Positions 1 through 9,736 of a stretch of DNA of 64,000 bases are shown in pieces; positions within the stretch are counted from its first letter, which is position 1; each line of letters starts with the position of its first letter. Position numbers and translations under genes: made by a program. This stretch comes from Corydoras sp. C115 (Eukaryota > Chordata > Actinopteri > Siluriformes > Callichthyidae). Location of the stretch: the NCBI GenBank assembly GCA_019802505.1, contig JAFMOC010000011.1, forward strand, positions 1,819,001 to 1,883,000, written 5' to 3'. The notes under the pieces are model-generated. The model was not told where the DNA came from and did no database searches. It saw only the letters and a program-made list of their open reading frames with translations.

Positions 1-4
1 AGAT

Positions 5-77
5 CCATTCAGCAGGACCTGGCCTCTGCCCATTGCCACCAGAAGCACCAAAACCTAGTTTGATGCCCATACCATCA
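5..77 (+). pseudogene. Tc1/mariner-like transposase fragment, sense part
   Basis: Read on the plus strand, this segment encodes a short stretch beginning SIQQDLASAH. It matches the Tc1-family pattern QQDxAxxH, which carries the second catalytic aspartate of the DDE/D transposase domain. A stop follows within about 25 codons. The window starts inside the element, so the upstream part cannot be seen. The matching downstream part lies just to the right but on the opposite strand (about 100-214), so the gene is rearranged and dead. Family assignment is from recognition of the motif. Confidence 0.6.
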
Positions 78-99
78 TAAGCTAATGCACAGTGTATGG

Positions 100-214
100 A
101 GTATTCTTTATTGTTGGGTCTGGTGCCGCTCACTTTCCTCTTGAAAATAACCCATAGATTCTTGATGGGCTTTTAGGTCTGGCAAGTTGGCTGGCCAGTC
201 CAGCACTGTGATGA
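100..214 (-). pseudogene. Tc1/mariner-like transposase fragment, inverted part
   Basis: On the minus strand the segment reads ITVLDWPANLPDLKAHQE and then runs on to a stop about 15 codons later. Tc1-like transposases have LDWPxxSPDLNPIENLW here, the region of the third acidic catalytic residue; in this copy NPIE has decayed to KAHQE. In an intact element this block directly follows the plus-strand block at 5-77. Here it is inverted in place, so the relic carries an internal inversion as well as point decay. Confidence 0.6.
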
Positions 215-240
215 CATCCATACAGATCCTCAATTTTGAT

Positions 241-2338
241 TCTCAATCAGGAAGATTGGATGCTCTATTTCCACATGCTGCAACTTACAGTATAATTTGT
301 AACTGTCTGCCCCTCTGTTGCTCCACAGTGAGCAGTCAGGTTCACTACTGAGTGTCCTGCAGTGTTCTTCTGCAGTGTACCCATACTTGTTGTCATCATC
401 ATCATTACAATGGCTAGAATTATACTTCATTGTTTACATCCAATATTTCTATATATTAAAATCTCATTCAGTTTTTTTTACCACATGCACGGTTTACAGA
501 AATACTAAAATGTGTATTATTTCTCCATAACTGAATATATTTTATTCATAAGGGTAATTTATATGCTTCTTTTAGTGCCCATTGAATTGAGAAGTAGACA
601 GCTGAAAGGAAAGGCCATTTTTTGTATTTTTTTTTTTTTTTTTAACTTTTTTACAGCAGTTTCTGTTACATTAAGAATGTGAAAGACGAAGCTATATGTC
701 TTCATTTGGAAAGAATAGTAAAAATCCATTCTCTTTTCTTTCTGAATTACCTCTTCAAACTGCCAATTACTTAAACAGTGGGTCTAATTCAGCAATAAGA
801 CCTGTCTGGAGCCCAAGCCTAGTTCTAATCTCTGTGAGACAGGCTCGTTTTGGGGGATGATGAGCCAGAGTGAGATGTGAATCTCACTGTCATTGAGCCT
901 CATTGAAGAGAGTCCCCGTGGGCTGATGGGTGATAGATTGGAGGAGAGACAAAAGTGGTTCCAAAGCCTTGTGCTTGCTATGCTGAATATCCTGTATCAA
1001 AAAAAAAAAAAAAACTATTTTACTGACCTCTACTCTGTCCCCAAACCCTGCCACTCGGGCCTGCCTCTGCCTTTGTCCAGCCGCCATGCTTGTTTATTTC
1101 TAGTCTCAGAATCAATTAATGCTGGAATTATCTTGTGAATTCTAACATTCAAAGGTCATTGACTGCTCTTGTGTGAAACCAAATAACTGTGCTTGCGTAA
1201 ACCCCGAGAGCTTGCTGTAAAATTGTGTTGCAGCTTGACTGACCTGCTGGTCATACTTATGGTTAATGTTTTGTGCATGCTATTGTAAACAACAAAATGA
1301 GAAAAAACAATGCAACAAAAGAGAAATGCAGGCCATCTGTACAATGTGTTACGTGTTTTTCTTATTAAATTGTTTGTGCCATCTGCATTATGTATGTTGT
1401 GTAATTAAGTTTTATTATTTTGAAGATGTAAATCAGTTCTTAGTACAGTGTAGAAAATAAATAGATTGTTCTTCCATTCACGAACACCGATGCACCTGTA
1501 TCCCTGCTTATAAGCCCTCCTCCGATGCATGCCAGGAAACCCTCAATTGGTGGGCATGGTGCCAACCTGTCCATCGGCGCCAAAACATTTGTTGATTATT
1601 AATCTAAGTTCATTATTGGCACTCTTAAAAATTTGGTTAAAGCTAGGCACACACTTTACCTTTTTTAGACTAGGTGTAAGTAGAAGTAGTAGCATTTTGG
1701 AACTTGCTGATAATTGACACCAAAATTACTATTTTTAAAGACTTTATGACTTTATGAAAAATATAATATGAAAGAACATGAATAGAGTAAAACTCAACTT
1801 ACATGGCTACTCGGGAAGGAATAACATAAGGACGACACATTTCCCCAGACTGGTGATTCACCACCAACATGTTACAAACACACACATACGCATAAACATA
1901 ACCACACACAATAAACAACACAACTTGCACGTAACCAGACTAAACAGAAACATTATAAAACACATGTAATGAGGCGATCCAGCTACTGCACCAAACCCAT
2001 GTGACAGAGACAACAATATGGCCTTTCTGACTACTACACATAGAAAATAACCTATTAAATGTTTTCTATAAACAACATTAAATATGTAACTACGTAAGGG
2101 TTAAATTCAGTACCCCACAATGTACAACTATAGTAAAAAAAATAAAAAATAAAAAATAAATAAAAACTTGAACGTGTAAATTAGTATCGTTGCAGCTTTT
2201 TATTAAAAGTACAAACATTATAAGTACATGAACACATTATCAGGCTGAAACTTGTTAGTGACATCACCGTCATGAATCCATTGTTATAACCCACTTAACC
2301 TGTCAAAAGTTAAATGTAACCAAACAAGATTTTAAATC
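241..2338. other. Unique AT-rich DNA, no gene recognised
   Basis: There is no long open reading frame and no recognised repeat in this stretch. It contains a poly-T run near 626-643, a poly-A run near 1000-1015, and an A-rich tract at 2135-2165. The part from about 800 to 1470 has a more even base composition and ends with a polyadenylation-type AATAAA; it is listed separately as a possible 3' untranslated region. Confidence 0.5.
800..1480 (+). other. Possible 3' untranslated region or conserved noncoding segment
   Basis: This block has mixed composition, few simple repeats, and T-rich text such as TGTTTGTGCCATCTGCATTA. It ends with AATAAA at 1456-1461 followed by a T/G-rich stretch, as seen at vertebrate polyadenylation sites. 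No upstream coding exon is visible: the left 240 bp is a transposon relic. It could equally be a conserved enhancer or plain unique DNA. The call is an inference from appearance only. Confidence 0.2.
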
Positions 2339-2689
2339 GGCGGCACGGTGGCTTAGTGGTTAGCATTTTCGCCTCTCAGCTCTAGGGATCCAGGTTCAAA
2401 TCCCAATCTGGAGTTTCTATGTTCTCCCTGTGTCTGCATGTTTTCTCCAGGTTCTCCGGTTTCCTCCCACAGTCCAAAAATATGGATTCAAGGTAAATTG
2501 AATGCTCTAGATTTCCCCATATAGTATGTGTTTGTGTGTGTGTCTGTGTGAGTGAGTGTGCCCAGTAATAGATTGGCACCCTGTCAATAGATTGTCACCC
2601 TGTGCCAAAAATGTTCTCCCCTGGATGGGCATGGGGAACCCGCCCGCGACCCTAGTAGAGGATTAAGCGGAAGATAATGAATGAATGAA
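2339..2689 (+). mobile_element. V-SINE (DANA/Mermaid-like), full length
   Basis: The head GGCGGCACGGTGGCTTAGTG contains the A-box, and CCAGGTTCAAATCCC is the B-box. The conserved core with GTTCTCC and TTTCCTCCCACAGTCC follows, then TTGCCC (here TTTCCCC) ATATAG, a GT-rich stretch, CCCCTGGATGGGCATGGGG and the tail AAGATAATGAATGAATG. A short internal duplication (CACCCTGTCAATAGATTGTCACCCTG) sits at about 2577-2602. It belongs to the older subfamily that has GAATGCTCTA in the middle. Confidence 0.9.
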
Positions 2690-3580
2690 ATAAGATCATT
2701 TATAAGTCACACGAACACATAAAAGACAATAGCAGGATAGGGAAATGTGTGTAGCTAACTTGGCATCAAGGTGGATTAATGAAAATAAAAAGCTAGGAAA
2801 AAAAGGGGTTGTGATCATTTCTCCCAACCTGGAGCTTCCTAACACTTCAGAATTTACACCTGCCAGAGATCTAATCACAAACTGAGTCAGACTAATTTCG
2901 TAGGTTGTCTGACTGATTTAATTAGCTTCTGATCACACTTATGCTAGCAGATCCAGATCATAGATCATCTGTAATCAGTCTATACATTAAAGAAGTGTGC
3001 AGAAGTAAATCATGCAGACAGGATTGACAGATTATAAGCATTAAAAGACATGTTGAACACCACATTTCCTATAAATATGTGTGATTAGAGACTGTGGTAG
3101 CATTTTGGTCAATTGGACGCTTTTAGGATAGACACACCTGACATAGAATTCATTCTATTAATTGTCTGTGTGCAGGTATGGCACCTGACATATGCATGCC
3201 AACATATATAGCCACCAGTGTCTGCAATCCGTACCATCAAAGATCTTGTCAAACATCTTGGAGGCATTAACTACTTTCTCTTATGATGTTTATTCTGAAA
3301 TAGCAGGTGCCCAGAGATCTGGCGGGTGTTAATCCCTACACCTTAGTGGGACTGTTCTAGGGGGAAGACAATTTTTGCCCCATAATGCACTTCCAGTGAT
3401 TCTTGTCTCATAGTTTTTACACTCTTGCTGTTTCATGTTAACCATAACCGTAAATTCATAAAACAACTAGTTGGTAAATATTTGTAGAAAATATATACAT
3501 ACATATTTCCAAATTTTTGCATACGACTATATTCTGCCTGGCTGGTTCAGATACAGGGTTGTTTTATTTCATTACAAGAA
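2690..3580. other. Unique AT-rich DNA, nothing recognised
   Basis: No coding signal, RNA gene or known repeat is recognised. Around 2880-3060 there is a run of GATC-rich text (AGATCCAGATCATAGATCAT), which looks like ordinary low-level sequence bias. Confidence 0.4.
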
Positions 3581-3717
3581 TCATTCATTCATTCATTCAT
3601 TCATTATCTTCTGCTTTATCATATATATTAGGGTCGCGGGGGGGTTCCTCATGCCCATCGAGGAGAGAACGTTTTGGGCGCTGGGCATATACACCCAGGA
3701 CAGGGCGCCAATCACAC

Positions 3718-3775
<58 letters not shown>

Positions 3776-3888
3776 TATATGGGGCAATTTTTAGAACTCC
3801 ACCCAGAACTTGGAAACTCCACCCAGATGGGGATTCGAACAGGGAATCCTTAGTGCTGAGAGGCGAACGTGCTAACCACTAACCACTA
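3581..3888 (-). mobile_element. V-SINE with an expanded CA array inside, head truncated
   Basis: Begins with the inverted tail TCATTCATTCATTATCTTC and runs through the reverse of the 3' half to the B-box region GGATTCGAAC. The internal GT stretch of the element has expanded into a (CA)n array at about 3713-3773. The A-box end is replaced by a repeated AACCACTAACCACTA, so the tRNA-like head is damaged. Confidence 0.85.
3713..3773. repeat. (CA)n microsatellite
   Basis: About 30 CA units grown from the internal GT tract of the surrounding SINE. Any reading frames across it are low-complexity artefacts. Confidence 0.95.
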
Positions 3889-3904
3889 TATATACTGTAT
3901 ATAT

Positions 3905-4252
3905 TCATTCATTCATTATCTCCCGCTTTTATCCTCTATTGGGGTCGCGGTGGGGTTCCCCATGCCCATCCAGGGGAGAACGTCTCGGGCGCTGGGCAGA
4001 TAGACCCATGACAGGGCGCCAATCCATCGCTGGGCACACACTCACTCACACAGACACACTCTATATGGGGCAATTTTGAGAATTTAATTGACTTGATCCA
4101 TGTTTTTGGACTATGGGAGGAAACCGGAGAACCCGGTGGAAACCCACGCAGACACGGGGAGAACATGGAGACTCCACCCAGATGGGGATTCGAACCGGGA
4201 ATCCCTAGCACTGAGAGGCGAACGTGCTAACCACTAAGCCACCGTGCCGCCC
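3905..4252 (-). mobile_element. V-SINE, full length, young subfamily
   Basis: Complete element from the ATTCATTCATTATC tail to the inverted head CACCGTGCCGCCC. It carries the diagnostic text GGTCGCGGTGGGG and AACGTCTCGGGCG, shared with the copies at 33024 and 57717. Flanks are TATATAT on both sides, which may be the target duplication but is too simple to be sure. It abuts the previous SINE with only about 16 bp between. Confidence 0.92.
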
Positions 4253-5599
4253 TATATATATTTAGTTTTTTAATTATATAAAAATTGCAGTTACAAGCAT
4301 CAGTCTTTGTTTAGGTTTTAGCCGGCCTACTCCCACTTCTCACTGTTGGTTCTTTGTGCTGAGATTACAATAAAGTGAAACTCTTAGTCTGAAGGTCACA
4401 CTAAGATTGAGTCAAATCCAGCAAAAGCTCTCCTTGCCGGCATTTACCTTTTGAATCTTCGCCAGGATATTGTCTCACAGTTTAACTGTCGAGGGGCTGT
4501 GGTGCTGCAGTGTCATTTCTCCTTGGCACTCAGCTTACAGAGACATGAAGCATTACTCATATCTGATAATATCCCTTGTTTCAATTTGATCTCTGTCTGA
4601 ACCCATGAATTCTCTGATATCTAGCTTTGTGCTAAACATTAGATGCATTCTGCTTTTCTCCCTCTGTCCAGACAACAGAGAACCATGGAGACTGATGACC
4701 TTCGGTTTTATGAGCTTAGATGTGCTATTGTAGCTTTATTGTTTAGCCTGTTCCGGACATGTTACTTACTTCATTAAACATGAATGAAAGGTGTTATCAA
4801 CTGATTCAATGTATTGAATTGGCTGCACCACACAAGACCCCAAAACTGACTCATAGAAGGGTGGTATCAATGCTGGGAAAATATTTTATCCTTGAAATTG
4901 TGAAATTATGAAATTATGTCTAAAAGGTTTTTTGTTCTTGTTTGATACACATAATGTCAAAATCAAGGTTGTAACTATTTATAGGTAGTGTATTGAGACA
5001 ATGTTGTCATCGATTGGAAGTCGGATCATGAATGGGAGGTGAAGCTGGTGAAATAAGAGATGTAATTAACCTAGCTGTTGTGATTTTGGTTAATTGTGTC
5101 TGTGCAAGAGGGTAATAATGAGAGAGACAGAGACTTTCTATAGAAAGAAAGAGAAATTGAGGAAGGAGAGAGAGATCGAGCAAGCGAGACAACAGAAAGT
5201 ATGGCACTGAAATGTGGCTGAGCAGGGTGCTGAAAATCTGTGTTTGCAGTGTCTGGCTGCAAAGCATGATCTGTATAGAGCACAACCACTGACAAGTGGC
5301 TGTATTTGTAGCAACAAAAACAATTTTTTGTTTTGCACGTAACTGTCTCCAGTGTCCTCACTGCCCATATCAGAAAGTTTGTTACAGGTACATAAGTAGT
5401 TTAGGTTATCCTTCTCCAAATATTTATCCTTTACAAGATTTTAACCAGCAAAATATTTCTGACAGACCATGTCATGGCCCACTTAGCATCAATGTGTCAA
5501 AAAGCAATCCTCCAAATAAACATAATTTAAAACTTTTCTCTTTATTTGATTAGTTTTATTTATTCATTCATTATCATTATTATGTATTCATTTATTTAT
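4253..5599. other. Unique DNA; 4330-4700 enhancer-like in appearance
   Basis: The part from about 4330 to 4720 has even composition, few runs and no repeat similarity, the look of conserved noncoding DNA. The part at 5090-5200 is purine-rich (AGAGAGACAGAG and GAGCAAGCGAG). Three overlapping minus-strand open frames near 5007-5419 are short and have no recognisable domain. Confidence 0.3.
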
Positions 5600-5958
5600 C
5601 CATTCATTATCTTCCACTTAATTCTCTACTTGGGTCGGGTGTGTGTGTGTGTGTGTGGGGGGGGGGGGTTCCTATGCCTACCTAGGGTGTTTCAGGTGCT
5701 TGGCAGATACACCCAGGACAAGGTGTCAATCTATAACTGGACACTCACTCACTCACACAGATACACAAACACAAACTATAAGGGGCAATTTTGAGCACTC
5801 AGTTTACCTTGAATCCATGTTTTTTGACTGTAGGAGGAAACCGGAGAAAACCCACTCTGACACGGGGTGAACATAGAAACTTCAACCAGATTGGATTCAA
5901 ACCTGAATCCCCAGCACTGAGAGGCGAATGTGCTAACCACTAAGCCACCGTGCCGCTC
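5600..5958 (-). mobile_element. V-SINE, nearly full length
   Basis: Starts with CCATTCATTATCTTCC and ends with the inverted head GCCACCGTGCCGC. The 3' half carries a GT run followed by a G run (about 5639-5668) not found in other copies. The core and both promoter boxes are recognisable but mutated. Confidence 0.85.
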
Positions 5959-6654
5959 TTGATTGGTTTTAACCAGTAAAGTATAATATTTGTCAAATCA
6001 TTTAAATAAATAATTAAAATTGCAAAGAAGAATTTGTGACTGAGCAGCTGTCACTGTGTAATACAATTCATGGCTATGCATCAGGTACCAGAGGCAGCTC
6101 TGGCAGTCAGGCAAAAACTCAAGAGTGCCAACTGCTAGAATATCAATCCCGCTTATCAAAGTATGCCACTGACAGATACAGCCTCAGTGTATGCCTTGAT
6201 TTTTGAAAAAAATCTAAATATCAAACAGAATTTACCTTTTTGTGTAAATAATATTTGTGAATAAAACTCTTGTTTTCCTTCTTACAATAAAACTTTAGTG
6301 CTTTTCTACCTTAATAAGAGCACAAATTTTATTAGATACGAATTATATCTGTGTCTTGTGACAATATCTTGTTGTAAAAAAAACAATCCACCTATAATAT
6401 GACATGATTTAGGTCCAAAAATTTGTTATTTTTTATAGTTTGTTATTTTGCCAGATAAGTAATCTTGCCTAAATGTCCAGAATTTGAAAAGACTTATGTA
6501 AAAGCTTAGAAAAACTATGAAGCTGTTCTGAGACCTTACAGCATTATTGTAAACTAGACTGACTGGTAGCAAACTAAAAAAATAATTAAAGAAAGAAATA
6601 GCAAAAGGAATCAACTAAGTCTTAAACTGCAATTTTTTTGCAATTATTTGTTAT
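5959..6654. other. Unique AT-rich DNA, nothing recognised
   Basis: No gene or recognised repeat. The text is AT-rich with many short A and T runs; a 62-codon minus-strand frame at 6426-6614 has biased composition and no domain. Confidence 0.4.
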
Positions 6655-7006
6655 TTATTCATTATCTTCCGCATAATCCTCGCAGGGTCGCAGTGGGGTT
6701 CCCCATGCCCATCCAGGGTAAAACATTTTGGGCGTTGGGCATACACCTACGAGAGAGAGCCAATCTATCACCGGGCACACTCATTCATACAGACACACAC
6801 AAAACCTCACTATATAAGGCAATTTAGAGCATTTCATTATTTACCCTGAATCCATGTTTTTGGACTGTGGGAGAAAACCGGAAAAACCCAGAGGAAACCC
6901 ACAAGGACACGGGGAGAACGCGGAAACATCACCCAGATTGGGATTTAAACCTGGATCCCCAGTGTTAAGAGGAGAACGTGTTAACCACTAAGTCGCTGTA
7001 CTGCCC
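6655..7006 (-). mobile_element. V-SINE, nearly full length, diverged
   Basis: Inverted tail ATTCATTATCTTCCGC, inverted 3' half with CCCATGCCCATCCAGGG, core GGACTGTGGGAGAAAACC, and a damaged head ending CTGTACTGCCC. Several substitutions in both promoter boxes mark it as an older copy. Confidence 0.85.
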
Positions 7007-7290
7007 ATCTTCTTTGTTATATTTAATGTAATTAATAAATAATTGCCATTAATCCAATAGATAAAGTTATTTAAGGTTATTTGTCTCACAATTACTGTAC
7101 CTTAGATGTTAAGTACTATGTCCACATGATTTTTTTTATTTTAAAACACAATTCATTTTAAAATTTTTACCTTGATTTTTCACACTGATTTTTTAGTCCA
7201 GAAAAAAAGAACTTAAAGAATCTTTTCAGTGAGGACATGGTATAAAATGTGCACAGTCCATCAATGTATTAGTTTAATGATTTTATTTTT

Positions 7291-7402
7291 GGGCGGCATA
7301 GTGATATAGTGGTTTTTACCGGGTTTTCCATTTTCTTCCCACAGCCCAAAAAATATTTTTAAGGTAAATTGGCTGCTCTAAATTGCCCCATATAGTGTAT
7401 CT
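7291..7402 (+). mobile_element. V-SINE fragment with internal deletion
   Basis: The head GGGCGGCATAGTGATATAGT joins directly to the core (GGGTTTTCCATTTTCTTCCC) and then to TAAATTGCCCCATATAGTG. The B-box and the 3' half are missing. Confidence 0.75.
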
Positions 7403-7446
7403 GCCATATTTTATAAAAATAACTAAAATTGTATAAAATATCACCG

Positions 7447-7712
7447 TGACGGGAGTGGGGTGGTGCTGGGTGAGAAGGCGAAGCCGGCAGTGAAGATTTT
7501 GATTATGAATAATTACTGCACCTGACGTGGCTCTGCCTAATGAGTGTGTGCGTCCTTTATAAAGTGGAACATCAAATGCTGCCTCGCAAGCGAGATCTGG
7601 CAACAAGCTGTAGGAACCGTGTAAACACAGAATTTCCACCAGCCAAAACTGTTTTAGATACAGGGTTAATAAAGGTATTCCTGAGCTTGTGAACTCTCGT
7701 CTCCGGTTACCA
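7447..7712 (+). mobile_element. Possible solo LTR (or other promoter-bearing repeat)
   Basis: A GC-richer block with a TATA-type TTTATAAAGTGG near 7557, AATAAA at 7668-7673, and an end at about 7712 in TTACCA, all in the order of an LTR (promoter, then polyadenylation signal, then CA end). A related block occurs at about 32813-32990: about 35 bp around GCACCTGACGTGGCTCTG here against GCACTTGACATGGCTCTG there, and GTCTCCGGT near both ends. No primer-binding site or coding region follows. The exact start is uncertain. Confidence 0.4.
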
Positions 7713-7898
7713 TAATAAAATGGTAATAATCACTTAAAAGTAAATTAATAATATAATACTTGTCAAATCCTACATAATTTTCATTACACATTAAAAATAA
7801 TCCAGGATGATATATTAAAGATCTAGGTCTTATAAACTACAGTAAAAGTTTATTACCACTCATATAGATATGATGGGTCGCCGAAGTATGGAGGAACT

Positions 7899-7917
7899 CA
7901 AGGGGGGGGGGGGGATT
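7899..7917. repeat. G-run
   Basis: A run of about 14 G residues with one A break, next to the LTR-like block that follows. It could mark an insertion edge or simply be slippage. Confidence 0.7.
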
Positions 7918-7984
7918 GGGTGAGTGAAGATAATTTCAATAAAAACTGCAAAAGCCGGTTGGTGGTAGTATTACCAGCACTGCT

Positions 7985-8270
7985 TAACTGGAAATCAGCG
8001 CCCCTATTTGCTCCTGATATTATTATTTATTATAAGTGCAGCTGTGTGTCTTGTCATGTGACCTTCCCTTACATGCTTAAAAGCCCTTCCATCCTTTATT
8101 TTAGTGTTGGAACATCGATTATGTTATGTTCACGTCGTGCCATGTCTGTGGCTGTTTTTACCCGGTGTCTTCTGCATTAAAGACAACTGTTGAACCACAC
8201 CTCCGTTCAAACCATCGGCTGATCGGCTGATCGCAACTCAAACATAGAACAACGATGACAAGACGTAACA
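7985..8270 (+). mobile_element. Possible solo LTR
   Basis: Contains a TATA-like GCTTAAAAGCCC near 8076, the variant polyadenylation signal ATTAAA at 8176-8181, a short tandem GGCTGATCGGCTGATCG, and ends GACGTAACA at 8270, a typical LTR 3' end. No primer-binding-like text follows, so it would be a solo LTR. The 5' end is not defined. Assignment is by layout only; no internal coding region is present to name a family. Confidence 0.35.
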
Positions 8271-8487
8271 TTTAATATGAATTAATCTATTAATGAATAT
8301 CTGACACGTGAATGAAAAGGGTGTTGTTTATACAAAACTAATGAACATGTGATGCAGAAAATGCAGGAAGCAGGAATTAACCATAACTAAAACAATTTAG
8401 TGAACTAAGCGACCAGCACTCCTGACACACATACTCCCATTGTCACCACACATCAGTACAAGGATTTTAATAAAGAACTATTTATTG

Positions 8488-8535
8488 GAGCGGAAGATAA
8501 TGAATGAAAAAAAAAAAAAAAAATTTTATTGGTTC
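8488..8535 (+). mobile_element. V-SINE 3' tail remnant with poly-A
   Basis: The text GAGCGGAAGATAATGAATG is the last part of the V-SINE. It is followed by about 17 A residues instead of further GAAT repeats. The rest of the element is missing. Confidence 0.6.
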
Positions 8536-8804
8536 AAGCAGCTGTAAGAACTGACTCATTTAAAAACCACAATAAATCCTAAATAAAGCCATGTACATTT
8601 AATTGCTTTTATCTGCCATATCACACAAGAAATTAATTCTTCTGAGACAAAGACATTATTTAATCATAAAATTTAAGCAACAATAATAAATTTACATTTA
8701 GTAATGTTTGATTCTGACAACAGTTAACTCATCACTGTCTATGTAGTATGGATGACAATGCTATATAATGTAGATGAAAACTCAGAATGTTAAATAATAT
8801 AGAT
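8536..8804. other. Unique AT-rich DNA
   Basis: Nothing recognised apart from general AT-richness between the SINE remnant and the palindromic SINE. Confidence 0.4.
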
Positions 8805-9151
8805 GGACGGCACAATGGCTTAGTGGTTAGCACGTTTGCCTCTTAGTGCTGGGGTTACAGATTCGAATCCCCATCTGGGTGGAGTTTCCATGTTCTCCCC
8901 GTGTCTGCATGGGTTTCCTCTGGGTTCCCACAGTCCAAAAACATGGACACACACACACACTATATGGGGCAATTTGGAGAACTCAATGGACTTGATCCAT
9001 GTTTTTGGACTGTGGGAGGAAACCGGGGAACCCGGAGGAAACCCACGCGGACACGAGGAGAACATAGAAACTCCACCCAGATGGAGATTCGAACCGGGAA
9101 TCCCTAGTGCTGAGAGGCAAACGTGCTAACCACTAAGCCACCATGCCGTCC
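8805..9151. mobile_element. Palindromic V-SINE: two heads in inverted orientation
   Basis: The left arm (8805-8946, plus) runs from the head GGACGGCACAATGGCTTAGT to the end of the core, AAAAACATGG. The right arm (8947-9151, minus) starts in ACACACACACTATATGGGGC, passes the inverted middle and core, and ends at the inverted head CCACTAAGCCACCATGCCG. The 3' half with CCCCTGGATGGGC is missing from both. The arms can pair over roughly 140 bp around a loop of about 60 bp. Two RNA polymerase III type promoters therefore point toward each other. Confidence 0.88.
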
Positions 9152-9570
9152 TTACTGTAAATATGTTTTTGTAAATATATTTCTTTATTCAATGCATTAC
9201 AACTTGCATTACAATGAAAAATTCATCCAACTTGCTAGCTACAATGGTACAATGGCAGTGCTAAACATGACCTATTTTACAATATGTAAATAATATTAAC
9301 TGATTCCTTCTGTAATCTCATTTTTGCATTGCAGATGTACCCTGAGAAAAGGAAAATCAATCTGAAATAAAGAGTTCCGTAAAAGCACATGCTGTATCCT
9401 TTCGAGTTTTGGAAGCGATCTCAAAAAAGTGTTACATTGTGCTCAGATTTGGAAAACAATTTAAGACAAGTGTCTCAATATTAACTGAACCATTTTTCAT
9501 TCAAATACTAATAACTGTTTAAGGCATAATACAGTAAATTACTTCTTAGGTGCTAAACCTCTAACACAAG
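9152..9570. other. Mostly unique DNA with a short dispersed repeat
   Basis: The part at about 9433-9482 (TTGTGCTCAGATT and AAGACAAGTGTCTCAATAT) recurs at about 51393-51451 with a different spacer, so it belongs to an unclassified dispersed repeat. The rest is AT-rich and unrecognised. Confidence 0.4.
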
Positions 9571-9736
9571 GGTGTGGTAGCTCAGAGGTCAGTGTGTTTG
9601 GCTATCAATCTGAAGGTTGGGGATTTAAATCTCAAGGCCACTCTAATTACCAATGTTGTCTCTTGAGCAAGGCCCTAAACCTTTAATGCTTAAGGGGATG
9701 CTGTATCAAGGCTGACCCTGTACTCTGTACTCAAGT
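9571..9736 (+). mobile_element. Second tRNA-derived SINE family, 3' truncated
   Basis: The head GGTGTGGTAGCTCAGAGGTC is tRNA-like (A-box TAGCTCAG), followed by GAAGGTTGGGGATTTAAATC in the B-box place, then CTCTTGAGCAAGGCCCTAAA. This layout is common to a widespread fish SINE type. The copy at 62135 has the same order and keeps the 3' end. Confidence 0.75.

Noticed and set aside
2339..2400. tRNA-like sequences with A- and B-boxes throughout the window
   Set aside because: They are heads of SINEs: the cloverleaf is not preserved and each is joined to a V-core or LINE-like body.
3471..3882. Open frames of 107 and 121 codons
   Set aside because: They run through the CA array of a SINE and are low-complexity His-Thr or Thr-Arg repeats; not genes.
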